DNA from: Methanobacteriota archaeon
GTDB taxonomy: Archaea; Hydrothermarchaeota; Hydrothermarchaeia; Hydrothermarchaeales; BMS3B
Direction: 5' to 3'
Assembly (NCBI GenBank): GCA_013152995.1
Contig: JAADFH010000014.1
Coordinates: 1,076-8,131, forward strand
DNA: 7,056 nt
The position numbers and the translations under genes were made by a program. Of this stretch, positions 1 through 6,271 are shown piece after piece. A model generated the notes under the pieces. The model made no database searches. It worked only from the letters and a program-made list of their open reading frames with translations, and was not told the origin of the DNA. How positions within the stretch are numbered: the stretch's first letter is position 1; each line of letters starts with the position of its first letter.

Positions 1-797
1 GGCTCCACCCTCTCCGCCTGCTGCAGATAGTGCTCAAACAGGTCCCTGCCCCACATCAGCGAGCTCTCCGAGAACCCCACCAGGTCCCTGGCGGTGTCAT
101 AGATGCCGTTCTTGAAGTAGAGGGAGAGGGAGAAGTATCTGTCAGTCACCACCATGGCAACCCTGAGCCTATTCCTCACCACATACAGCTTAGCGTTTGG
201 CTGCTCCAGGTACTCCTCAAGCTCCCTGGGGTTGTTCTCCCTCACCTTCTCAAGCACGCTGTGGCTGAGTATCAGCTCAATCTCCCTGCCACCTCTCGCA
301 AGCTCCGCAAACATAGTCGGGTAGGCTGGGTGGTACACCGGCGAGATACCGCAGATGCACCTGGAGCTGCTCACGTTCTCAATAAACTCCCTGTGCGGGT
401 CGTACACGCTCTCAGGCGGGTTGGTGACAACCCTTGCGCCGCTGAGCTCGTGCAGCCTCCTGAGCAGGTGCCCGGGTATGCCAGAGGTATCGTGCTCCAC
501 CCAGAAGGCTCTGTGCTCCTCCACCACCTCCATGCCATCCACAAAGCCGGAGAAAAGCTCAGCCACCATCCTTCCGAACTCCGTAAGAGAGTACAGCCCC
601 CTCTCGGAGCTCACCAGCCCGGCAGCCTCCAGCTTTCTTATTTGCGGCAGAACGTTGGAAGGGCTTGAGCTCAGGCTCTCAGAAAGCTCAGTAAGACTTT
701 TCGGCTTCTCGGTAAGCATGAGAACTATCCTGCTCCTCCTCTCAGAGTTCGCCACAAGCCTGAGGAGCCTCATGGAGCTTTCTCTGGCGCTCTGCAT
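1..797 (-). CDS. Archaeal winged-helix regulator, FilR1/MtrR (DUF1724) family, C-terminal end cut by window edge
   Basis: A probable transcriptional regulator; 265 residues are visible and the gene runs off the left edge. Residues about 10-75 form a winged-helix DNA-binding domain, with recognition-helix region 'SLTELSESLSSSPSNVLPQI' then 'RKLEAAGLVSSERGLYSLT' as third helix and wing. A linker with 'FWVEHDTSGIPGHLLRRL' (98-115) is typical of the archaeal FilR1_middle/DUF1724 family, whose known members sense a signal through the C-terminal domain and control methanogenesis or related metabolism. Family proteins are usually around 260-270 residues, and the end seen here ('LMWGRDLFEHYLQQAE') looks like the family C-terminus, so few codons are probably missing. 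The ATG at 797 gives a start just before the first helix; no Shine-Dalgarno stands at a useful distance, but a TATA-like box lies about 29 bases upstream, suggesting a leaderless or near-leaderless message. The ligand and targets are unknown. The first 28 bases overlap the end of the MoaD-like reading frame. Confidence 0.85.
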   Translation of the reverse strand, partial: MQSARESSMRLLRLVANSERRSRIVLMLTEKPKSLTELSESLSSSPSNVLPQIRKLEAAGLVSSERGLYSLTEFGRMVAELFSGFVDGMEVVEEHRAFWVEHDTSGIPGHLLRRLHELSGARVVTNPPESVYDPHREFIENVSSSRCICGISPVYHPAYPTMFAELARGGREIELILSHSVLEKVRENNPRELEEYLEQPNAKLYVVRNRLRVAMVVTDRYFSLSLYFKNGIYDTARDLVGFSESSLMWGRDLFEHYLQQAERVE

Positions 798-1111
798 TCC
801 CGGTTTAGATTATCCCGCATTCTATTAAAACCTTTGCCCCCCGCTATTGCCGGCACTATCACCAGCTCATCCTCATCCCCCACCTCCGTGCGCTCCGCCT
901 GCAGGTGGTTTATGCCCACGCCATTCAGCATGAATATCAGGTCCCTCCTTAGCTTCCCACCCTGAAACAGGTAGTTAACAGCCTCCGGATACCTCTGGCA
1001 CAGCAGCCTGAGCGCCTCCCTCAGGCTCATCCTCCTCTCCAGCCTGAGCTCAACCCTCTCTCCGCCCAGCGCCTGCTGAAGCGGATGGTGCAGCCTCGCC
1101 TCCACCTTCAT
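770..1111 (-). CDS. MoaD/ThiS-type ubiquitin-like sulfur carrier protein with a C-terminal extension past the diglycine
   Basis: A 113-residue protein with a beta-grasp fold of the archaeal MoaD/SAMP type. The start '[16 protein letters not shown]' matches the usual first strand and helix. '[16 protein letters not shown]' fits the central helix, '[13 protein letters not shown]' the conserved NG turn, and '[16 protein letters not shown]' the final strand and diglycine (G91-G92). Family members are adenylated at the terminal glycine and become thiocarboxylates for molybdopterin or thiamine synthesis, tRNA thiolation, or protein conjugation; which applies here is unknown. The odd point is 21 further residues after GG, encoded in AT-richer DNA with unusual codons, which would block activation unless removed. 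A single A-to-T change of the first AAA after GG would give a stop exactly there. The ATG at 1111 is preferred over upstream starts because it begins the domain and follows GGAGG by 9 bases. The gene overlaps gyrA by 62 bases. Confidence 0.8.
   Translation of the reverse strand: MKVEARLHHPLQQALGGERVELRLERRMSLREALRLLCQRYPEAVNYLFQGGKLRRDLIFMLNGVGINHLQAERTEVGDEDELVIVPAIAGGKGFNRMRDNLNRECRAPEKAP
821..830 (-). promoter_or_regulatory. TATA-like box for the FilR1-type regulator
   Basis: On the minus strand this reads TTTTAATAGA, an AT-rich patch in otherwise GC-rich DNA, preceded by the purine-rich CAAAGG that could serve as a BRE. Its centre is about 29 bases upstream of the ATG at 797. In archaea the TATA box sits about 26-27 bases before the transcript start, so transcription would begin at or a few bases before the start codon. 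The assignment rests on sequence and position only. Confidence 0.5.
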
Positions 1112-3518
1112 CAGAATCATCCTCCACCACCTTTGCAACCCCCACCACCCTGTCATCCTCCTCCAGCCTCATCAGCCTCACACCCTGGGTGCTCCGCCCC
1201 ATCACCGGCACCTCGCTCACCCTCAGGCGGATCACCACACCCTTGGCGCTGGTGAGCACCACCTCATCCTCCTCATCCACGCAGAGTATGCTCACCACGG
1301 TGCCATTTCTGGGAGTTGGCAGAATGTTAATCACGCCCTTGCCCCCGCGCCTCTGCAGCGGATACTCGCTGACCGAGGTGCGCTTCCCGTATCCATTCTC
1401 GGTGACGGTGAGCACCGTCTCGCCCCTGAGCACCTCCATCGCCACAACCTCATCCCCCCTGCGCAGGGTTATTCCCGTGACCCCCATGGCGTTGCGCCCC
1501 ATTGCCCTGACATCCCCCTCGCTGAAGCGGATAGCCTTGCCGAACTTCGTGGCAAGCATGAGCTCGTCTCCCTGCTCCGCCATCTCCACCTCCACCAGCT
1601 CATCCCCCTCCGCAAGGGTTATGGCAATTATTCCAGCCCTCCTGGGGTTCCCGAAGGCGCTGAGCGGCGTCTTCTTCACCTTCCCCTGCCTGGTTGCAAA
1701 CACCAGGAAGCACTCATCGCAGAACTCGCTGACCGCAAGAGTTGCGGTAATCCTCTCACCCTCAGCCTCTCCGAGCAGGTTCACCATCGCCTTGCCCTTT
1801 GAGTACCTTCCCGCCTCAGGTATCTCGTACACCCTGCGCCAGTACACCTTGCCCGAGCTTGAGAAGAACAGCATGTAGTCGTGGGAGGAGGCAACATACA
1901 CATCCCTCACCCTGTCCTCACCAGCCTCAACACCCACTATTCCCCTGCCACCCCTGCGCTGGTTGCGGTAGGTTCTGGCGGGCAGGCGCTTTATATAGCC
2001 ATTCTGGGTTATCGTGACCACCATATCCTCCTTGGCAATCAAATCCTCCATCTCAAGCTCGCCCTCATCACTTAAAATCTCTGTTCTCCTGGCATCGCCG
2101 TACTTCTCCTTGAGCTCAAGCGTCTCCCTCTTCACCACCTGAAGAATCTTCTCCTCGCTCCCGAGAAGCTCCCGCAGCTCCTCAATCCTCCTCTTGAGCT
2201 CCTCATGCTCCTTCCTGAGCTTCTCCCTCTCAAGCTTTGCCAGCTTCTGCAGACGCATATCAAGTATAGCCTGCGCCTGCACCTCGGTCAGCGAGAACCT
2301 ACTCATAAGCCTCTCCTTAGCCTCCTTAACCCCCGGCGAACCCCTGATAATCTTTATAACCTCATCTATGTTCTTAAGCGCCACCAGCAGCCCCTCAAGC
2401 ACGTGCGCCCGCTTCTCCGCCTGCTTCAGCTCGTACTCACTCCTGCGCCTCACCACCTGCGTGCGGTGCTTTATAAACTCCCTGATGGTCTCCTGCAGGC
2501 TGAGCACCTTGGGCTCGCCATCCACCAGCACTAAGTTAATCACCCCGAAGCTTGTCTCAAGCTGGGTGTGCTTGTAGAGCTGGTTCAGCACCACCTTCGC
2601 CTGGGCACCCTTCCTGAGCTCAACAACTATGCGCATCCCCTCGCGGTCGCTCTCATCCCTGATGTCGGAGATGCCCTCAATCTTCTTGTTCCTCACCAGC
2701 TCGGCAATGCTCTCAATAAGCTTCGCCTTGTTCACCATGTACGGAATCTCGGTTATGACTATCTTAGCCTTCCTGCCCTCCTCAATGTGCGCCTTCCCCC
2801 TGAGCTTCAGCGTACCCCTGCCTGTGGTGTACGCCTGCACTATGCCCTTCCTGCCCAGTATGCAGGCGCCAGTGGGGAAGTCCGGACCCCTTATGACCTG
2901 CATCAGCTCCTCCAGCGTGGCGTCGGGGTTGTCAATCATCATCGCTATGGCGTCGCACACCTCGCCCAGGTTGTGCGGGGGTATGTTGGTTGCCATACCC
3001 ACCGCAATCCCTGAGGAGCCGTTAATCAGAAGATTAGGAAGCTTCGCAGGGAGCACGCTGGGCTCCTTGAGCGAATCATCAAAGTTCGGCACAAAATCAA
3101 CCGTCTCCTTCTCTATGTCAGCCAGCATCTCCTCGGCGATTTCAGCCAGCCTCGCCTCGGTGTATCGCATCGCCGCGGCGGCGTCTCCATCTATGCTTCC
3201 AAAGTTCCCCTGCCCGTCAATCAGCGGATAGCGCATGGAAAAGTCCTGCACCATCCTGACCAGGGCATCATACACTGCGGCGTCGCCGTGCGGATGGTAC
3301 TTACCAAGAACCTCACCCACTATGCGTGCGCTCTTCTTGTAGGGACGGTTGTGAAGTAAGCCAAGCTCATACATCGCATAGAGAATGCGCCGGTGCACCG
3401 GCTTGAGCCCGTCGCGCACGTCTGGGAGAGCTCTGCCCACGATAACGCTCATGGCGTAGTCAATGTAGGAGCGCTTCATCTCCTCCTCTATGGGCACCGG
3501 CATTACCTTCTCCTTCAC
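1050..3518 (-). CDS. gyrA: DNA gyrase subunit A
   Basis: Breakage-reunion subunit of DNA gyrase, which with GyrB introduces negative supercoils using ATP. It has 822 residues, a normal length. '[30 protein letters not shown]' opens the winged-helix domain (about 17-46). The catalytic tyrosine is Y119 in [11 protein letters not shown], and '[18 protein letters not shown]' is the conserved tower-domain stretch. A charged coiled coil precedes the exit gate (about 350-470). The C-terminal pinwheel domain has a GyrA box, QRRGGRG at 520-526, the motif needed to wrap DNA and supercoil, plus a second, near-perfect copy QRRGGKG at 722-728. An acidic then Ala/Gly-rich tail ends the protein. The position equal to E. 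coli Ser83 is Ala80 ([10 protein letters not shown]), while Asp87 is kept as D84. Start choice is uncertain: GTG at 3518, with GGTGAG 4 bases upstream, or ATG at 3503, with AGGAG 6 bases upstream, losing five residues. No gyrB lies directly upstream; tRNA-Leu does. Confidence 0.97.
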   Translation of the reverse strand: MKEKVMPVPIEEEMKRSYIDYAMSVIVGRALPDVRDGLKPVHRRILYAMYELGLLHNRPYKKSARIVGEVLGKYHPHGDAAVYDALVRMVQDFSMRYPLIDGQGNFGSIDGDAAAAMRYTEARLAEIAEEMLADIEKETVDFVPNFDDSLKEPSVLPAKLPNLLINGSSGIAVGMATNIPPHNLGEVCDAIAMMIDNPDATLEELMQVIRGPDFPTGACILGRKGIVQAYTTGRGTLKLRGKAHIEEGRKAKIVITEIPYMVNKAKLIESIAELVRNKKIEGISDIRDESDREGMRIVVELRKGAQAKVVLNQLYKHTQLETSFGVINLVLVDGEPKVLSLQETIREFIKHRTQVVRRRSEYELKQAEKRAHVLEGLLVALKNIDEVIKIIRGSPGVKEAKERLMSRFSLTEVQAQAILDMRLQKLAKLEREKLRKEHEELKRRIEELRELLGSEEKILQVVKRETLELKEKYGDARRTEILSDEGELEMEDLIAKEDMVVTITQNGYIKRLPARTYRNQRRGGRGIVGVEAGEDRVRDVYVASSHDYMLFFSSSGKVYWRRVYEIPEAGRYSKGKAMVNLLGEAEGERITATLAVSEFCDECFLVFATRQGKVKKTPLSAFGNPRRAGIIAITLAEGDELVEVEMAEQGDELMLATKFGKAIRFSEGDVRAMGRNAMGVTGITLRRGDEVVAMEVLRGETVLTVTENGYGKRTSVSEYPLQRRGGKGVINILPTPRNGTVVSILCVDEEDEVVLTSAKGVVIRLRVSEVPVMGRSTQGVRLMRLEEDDRVVGVAKVVEDDSDEGGGEAAPSASAGAGRREG
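1121..1125 (-). promoter_or_regulatory. Shine-Dalgarno site for the MoaD-like gene
   Basis: GGAGG on the minus strand ends 9 bases before the ATG at 1111 and directly abuts an alternative ATG at 1120. The spacing supports translation from 1111. The site lies inside the gyrA coding sequence, so the two genes are probably on one message. Confidence 0.6.
3510..3514 (-). promoter_or_regulatory. Shine-Dalgarno site favouring the internal gyrA ATG
   Basis: AGGAG lies 6 bases before the ATG at 3503. The competing site GGTGAG (3523-3528) is only 4 bases from the GTG at 3518. The better spacing here suggests the gyrA product may begin at [12 protein letters not shown] rather than five residues earlier. 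Confidence 0.45.
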
Positions 3519-3537
3519 TCAGCTCACCATCCTGAAA

Positions 3538-3621
3538 TGCAGGGGAAGGGATTTGAACCCTTGACGGGCCTGCGCCCAGCAGATCTTGAGTCTGCCGCCT
3601 TAGCCACTCGGCCACCCCTGC
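3538..3621 (-). tRNA. tRNA-Leu (anticodon CAA)
   Basis: An 84-base cloverleaf can be drawn in full. The acceptor stem GCAGGGG (3621-3615) pairs perfectly with CCCCTGC (3545-3539), followed by discriminator A at 3538. The D stem is GCC/GGC. The anticodon stem is GCAGA/TCTGC with loop CTCAAGA, giving anticodon CAA at 3588-3586, which reads UUG. The long variable arm GGGC/GCCC marks a class II tRNA and agrees with leucine. The T stem is AAGGG/CCCTT around TTCAAAT. No intron is present and the 3' CCA is not encoded. The gene sits 26 bases after the stop of the tubulin-like gene and 16-34 bases before the possible gyrA starts, in the same direction. No clear TATA box is seen in the short upstream gap, so it may be processed from a longer transcript. 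Confidence 0.97.
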
Positions 3622-3647
3622 TGTCCTTAGCGCTGGAGTTAGCAAGC

Positions 3648-4916
3648 TCAAACATCTCCGAACCCCCAGCGCTCCAGCCGGGTCTCCTGCCTCTCCAGTG
3701 CCTCAATCCTCCTCTCGGTCTCAGCGATGTACCTTCTCAGCTCCTTCTCCACCTCTTCAACCTTCCCCTGCTCAATTGCACCCTCACCTGGAGTGAGGCA
3801 CTCCTTGAACTTGTGGTACTTATCATCCAGCTTCTCCATGAGCTTTCTCAGGCTGAACCCGCCCAGGAGAATCAGCACATCCACATCCCGCTTCTCAGGC
3901 ACAGCCACCAGACTTGCGTACCTCACCAGCCCGCCACCACCGCCGGCGAGGTGCCTCTCAGCCCAGCTCCTCACCTCCTCCTCCAGCATCTCCTGGGTAA
4001 CCCTGCCCTCCAGCACCGTGCTCTCGGGCACAGCAAGTATCACGTAAGCCATCAGCGCCCTGCCCTTCTCCAGTGGCACCAGCGGATTCGCCGAGGCATT
4101 CTCAAGCATCGCCTCAATGCTCATCACCTCGGGGTCGTTGCCCCAGCTCATGCAGGGCGTGAAGTGGGTAATGCCCAGGTTGCTGGGGAGCTGGTAGTAG
4201 TCGGCGATGTCAATGGTTGCAGAGGAGGTGTACACGCTTGGAGCGATGAGCATGTGGATGCAGCGTATGATTTCAGAGTTAATCCTCATGTACCTGTCCT
4301 CCTCTCCGCCGAGCCCGAGCACCCTCTCAACCTGTGAGTTGTCCACCAGTATAACCAGAGCAGCGTTCTGCCTGCCCGCATACCTGAGCAGCCTTGAGAG
4401 CCCGCACACGGCGTTGAAGTGCCTCTGGGGTGCCTCAAAGTCGTATGGCAGTATGCCGAGAGCCAGGAAGTTGTTCATCCTCTCCATCCCCACCCCCGGC
4501 TCGGTGCGCATCCTGTGGATTATGTAGGGCAGGGAGCCATTGCCCGTGCCGCCCCCCAGTGTGGCGATGCCCAGGAGCACATCCTGCGGGCGCAGGTTCA
4601 GGCTGGCAATGTAGCGTCTTATGGTGTGGAAATCATCCATGGCTTCCCTCTCGCCCACCGCCCAGTTGTTGCCCGCACCGCTCGGAGCCCTGCCGAAGAT
4701 GCACACCCTCCTGCGCTTTATGCTGTCGTACAGCTCCCTCAGCTCGGGGTCTGCCTCAAACAGCTTCTCTAAGGGCTTCTCCGGCTTCACATCCGCTGGA
4801 GTGGTGTTCAGAAGCAGCACCCTGTCCTCAATGGCTGGATTCCTGTACCTGGCATAGTACAGAAAGCCTATCCTGTTTGCACCCTGACCGCTTGCAACGA
4901 TGCCCCACCTGGTCAT
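3648..4916 (-). CDS. Non-canonical tubulin/FtsZ-superfamily GTPase with tubulin-like nucleotide loops
   Basis: A 422-residue FtsZ/tubulin-superfamily protein, predicted to bind GTP and polymerise in the cytoplasm. Loops in order: T1 GQGANRIG (10-17), aligning with tubulin GQCGNQIG at the same numbering; 'VLLLNTT' (33-39), like FtsZ FAINTD; T3 SGAGNNWAVG (79-88), nearly identical to tubulin SGAGNNWAKG and unlike FtsZ GAGGNPEVG; T4 GGGTGNG (121-127); 'ALGILPYDFEAPQR' (152-165), matching FtsZ VTKPFSFEG; the base-contacting Asn in VDN (N193); and T7 'ATIDIAD' (233-239), keeping both catalytic-type aspartates (D236, D239) but with Thr for the usual Asn. After the C-terminal domain a charged helical tail (about 375-417) replaces the FtsZ SepF/FtsA-binding peptide. 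Start: ATG at 4916, in an ATGA overlap with the gene before and 7 bases after GGTGA. It is too divergent to be FtsZ1, FtsZ2 or CetZ by eye; it may belong with FtsZ-like families known from comparative genomics (such as Pfam Tubulin_2). The cellular role is unknown. Confidence 0.88.
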   Translation of the reverse strand: MTRWGIVASGQGANRIGFLYYARYRNPAIEDRVLLLNTTPADVKPEKPLEKLFEADPELRELYDSIKRRRVCIFGRAPSGAGNNWAVGEREAMDDFHTIRRYIASLNLRPQDVLLGIATLGGGTGNGSLPYIIHRMRTEPGVGMERMNNFLALGILPYDFEAPQRHFNAVCGLSRLLRYAGRQNAALVILVDNSQVERVLGLGGEEDRYMRINSEIIRCIHMLIAPSVYTSSATIDIADYYQLPSNLGITHFTPCMSWGNDPEVMSIEAMLENASANPLVPLEKGRALMAYVILAVPESTVLEGRVTQEMLEEEVRSWAERHLAGGGGGLVRYASLVAVPEKRDVDVLILLGGFSLRKLMEKLDDKYHKFKECLTPGEGAIEQGKVEEVEKELRRYIAETERRIEALERQETRLERWGFGDV

Positions 4917-6271
4917 CTTCTCCTCACCTTCAGCCTTCCCTGCTCCCTGAGCAACTCCACATCCCCGTGGAGCTCCGCATACCTCTCCATAAACTCCTCA
5001 GCATACCTCACACCCAGCTCCTCCGCTGCAACCTCCCCCTTCTCCTGCAGCTTCCTCTCTATAATCCTCTCAACTGCCGGGTAGCTGCTCACCACCTTCA
5101 GCTGGGTGTAGCAGGACTCATGCTCCTTCATTAGCTTCTCCATGAGCTTCAGAGCCCTCCGTGAGAAGTCGGCAAACCCTCTGGAGCTGCCCGGCAGAGC
5201 GGGCTTCCTCCAGCGGCGCCTGATTCCGAAGCCCTCAAGCTCCGCATGCATGCGCTCAATCTCCGCCACCACCTCCTCAACAATCTCCCGGGTGAGGGCG
5301 ACGCACGCCTCCTTCAGAGTGCTCAGCTCCCCCAGCATTGAGGGCTCACGCAGCTCCCTCACCCGCCTCTCCAGCTCCTCCACCCTCGCCCTCTTCACCA
5401 GACTGCCAAGCCTGCGGAGGTGCTCCAGGAGCTGCTCCCTGGTCCTGGTGAACGGTCTGGCGAGCATGCTCCCGACCTCAGCCCTGAGCGCTATTAGCTC
5501 ATCCACAGCCTCGGGGGTGCGCAGGTGACGCTTCACCACCTGCAGCCTCTCCAGCAGTGGCTCAACCTTCCTGCCACCTGCCGCAGCAGCCTCAATCAGG
5601 TACTCAAGCTCCTGCACACCCATGTTCATGAGCCTCATGTAGCCGTCCTTCAGCCTCTCCCAGCGTGCGACAGACTCAGCCAGCGAGTGAGCCACCGCAT
5701 CCAGCGCCCGCTCCAGCTCCTCCAGCTCAGCATCCACCCTGAAGCCCGCATCACGCAGCCTTCTGGCATTCTCCACCATCCTTCTCCCCCTGCGCTCCAC
5801 CGCCTCGCTGTGCTCAGCCAGCGCCACCGCCTCGGCGCTCCTGAGCTTCTGCTCAGCCTTGCGCACGCTCAGCTCAATGGCGGTGAGCGTCATCCTTCTG
5901 AGCTGCCTGTCATTCACATCAAACACCACGGTGAACAGCCCGTCCTTTATCAGCGCCGCCCTCACCTCCTTTACCTCATCCTGCACATGCTGCGTCTTCA
6001 CCAGCTCCTCCGCCTGCTTGAGCTCAGCCTCAAGCTTCTGAATCCTCGCCTTTATCCTCTCAAGCAGCCTGAGCTTCATGCCGTGCACCGAGGTGTCGCT
6101 TCTGCCCTCCCACCAGGTGTACGCCACGCTCCCGCCCAGCGCCAGCACTATGCAAGCCACCGCTATGTATGCGGCAACGCTCACCCCGAGAGTGAGCACA
6201 ACAGCAAGCGTGCCGAGCAGCACCCCTGCCACCACGCCAGCGGTAAGCAGCTGCTCCCTGCTCAGCCTCAC
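4913..6271 (-). CDS. Membrane-anchored cytoplasmic coiled-coil protein between two tubulin-like genes
   Basis: A 452-residue protein of no family I recognise. Residues about 9-30 and 32-52 are two hydrophobic helices joined by a very short turn. Arg2 and Arg5 before the first, and the Arg/Lys-rich stretch after 'YTWWEGR', predict an N-in, C-in hairpin with the rest in the cytoplasm. The first helix has glycines at 12, 16 and 20, a glycine zipper suited to helix packing. From about residue 64 the protein is almost all charged, Leu/Glu/Arg-rich helix with coiled-coil character, interrupted by Pro/Gly breaks (for example KPALPGSSRG), and a basic end 'LKVRRR'. No enzyme motif is seen. The layout recalls EzrA, the membrane-anchored FtsZ regulator of Firmicutes, but this is analogy and not detected homology. 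The GTG start at 6271 overlaps the preceding stop (GTGA) and follows a G-rich ribosome site; a later ATG would lose the membrane segments. The neighbours suggest it anchors, scaffolds or regulates the flanking tubulin-like proteins. Confidence 0.85.
   Translation of the reverse strand: MRLSREQLLTAGVVAGVLLGTLAVVLTLGVSVAAYIAVACIVLALGGSVAYTWWEGRSDTSVHGMKLRLLERIKARIQKLEAELKQAEELVKTQHVQDEVKEVRAALIKDGLFTVVFDVNDRQLRRMTLTAIELSVRKAEQKLRSAEAVALAEHSEAVERRGRRMVENARRLRDAGFRVDAELEELERALDAVAHSLAESVARWERLKDGYMRLMNMGVQELEYLIEAAAAGGRKVEPLLERLQVVKRHLRTPEAVDELIALRAEVGSMLARPFTRTREQLLEHLRRLGSLVKRARVEELERRVRELREPSMLGELSTLKEACVALTREIVEEVVAEIERMHAELEGFGIRRRWRKPALPGSSRGFADFSRRALKLMEKLMKEHESCYTQLKVVSSYPAVERIIERKLQEKGEVAAEELGVRYAEEFMERYAELHGDVELLREQGRLKVRRR
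4924..4928 (-). promoter_or_regulatory. Shine-Dalgarno site of the tubulin-like gene, inside the coiled-coil gene
   Basis: GGTGA on the minus strand lies 7 bases before the ATG at 4916 and within the last codons of the upstream gene. With the ATGA stop/start overlap it indicates translational coupling and fixes the start. Confidence 0.6.

Noticed and set aside
30..828. Two plus-strand open frames opposite the regulator gene
   Set aside because: The minus strand encodes a recognisable winged-helix regulator over the whole region; the plus frames have no motif and no ribosome site noticed.
1112..1156. Upstream start extending the MoaD-like protein by 15 residues
   Set aside because: The added residues are Trp-rich, lie fully inside gyrA, match nothing in the family, and the GGAGG site is correctly spaced only for the ATG at 1111.
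3629..3673. Inverted repeat AGCGCTGG/CCAGCGCT around the end of the tubulin-like gene as a terminator
   Set aside because: The arms are 8 bases with a 29-base loop, AGCGCT is itself a palindrome, half lies in coding sequence, and no T-run follows.
3393..4337. Long plus-strand open frame opposite the tubulin-like gene
   Set aside because: It spans the start of gyrA, the tRNA and the tubulin-like gene, is rich in His, Leu and Pro, and shows no domain. It is the kind of frame that codon bias in GC-rich coding DNA leaves on the opposite strand.
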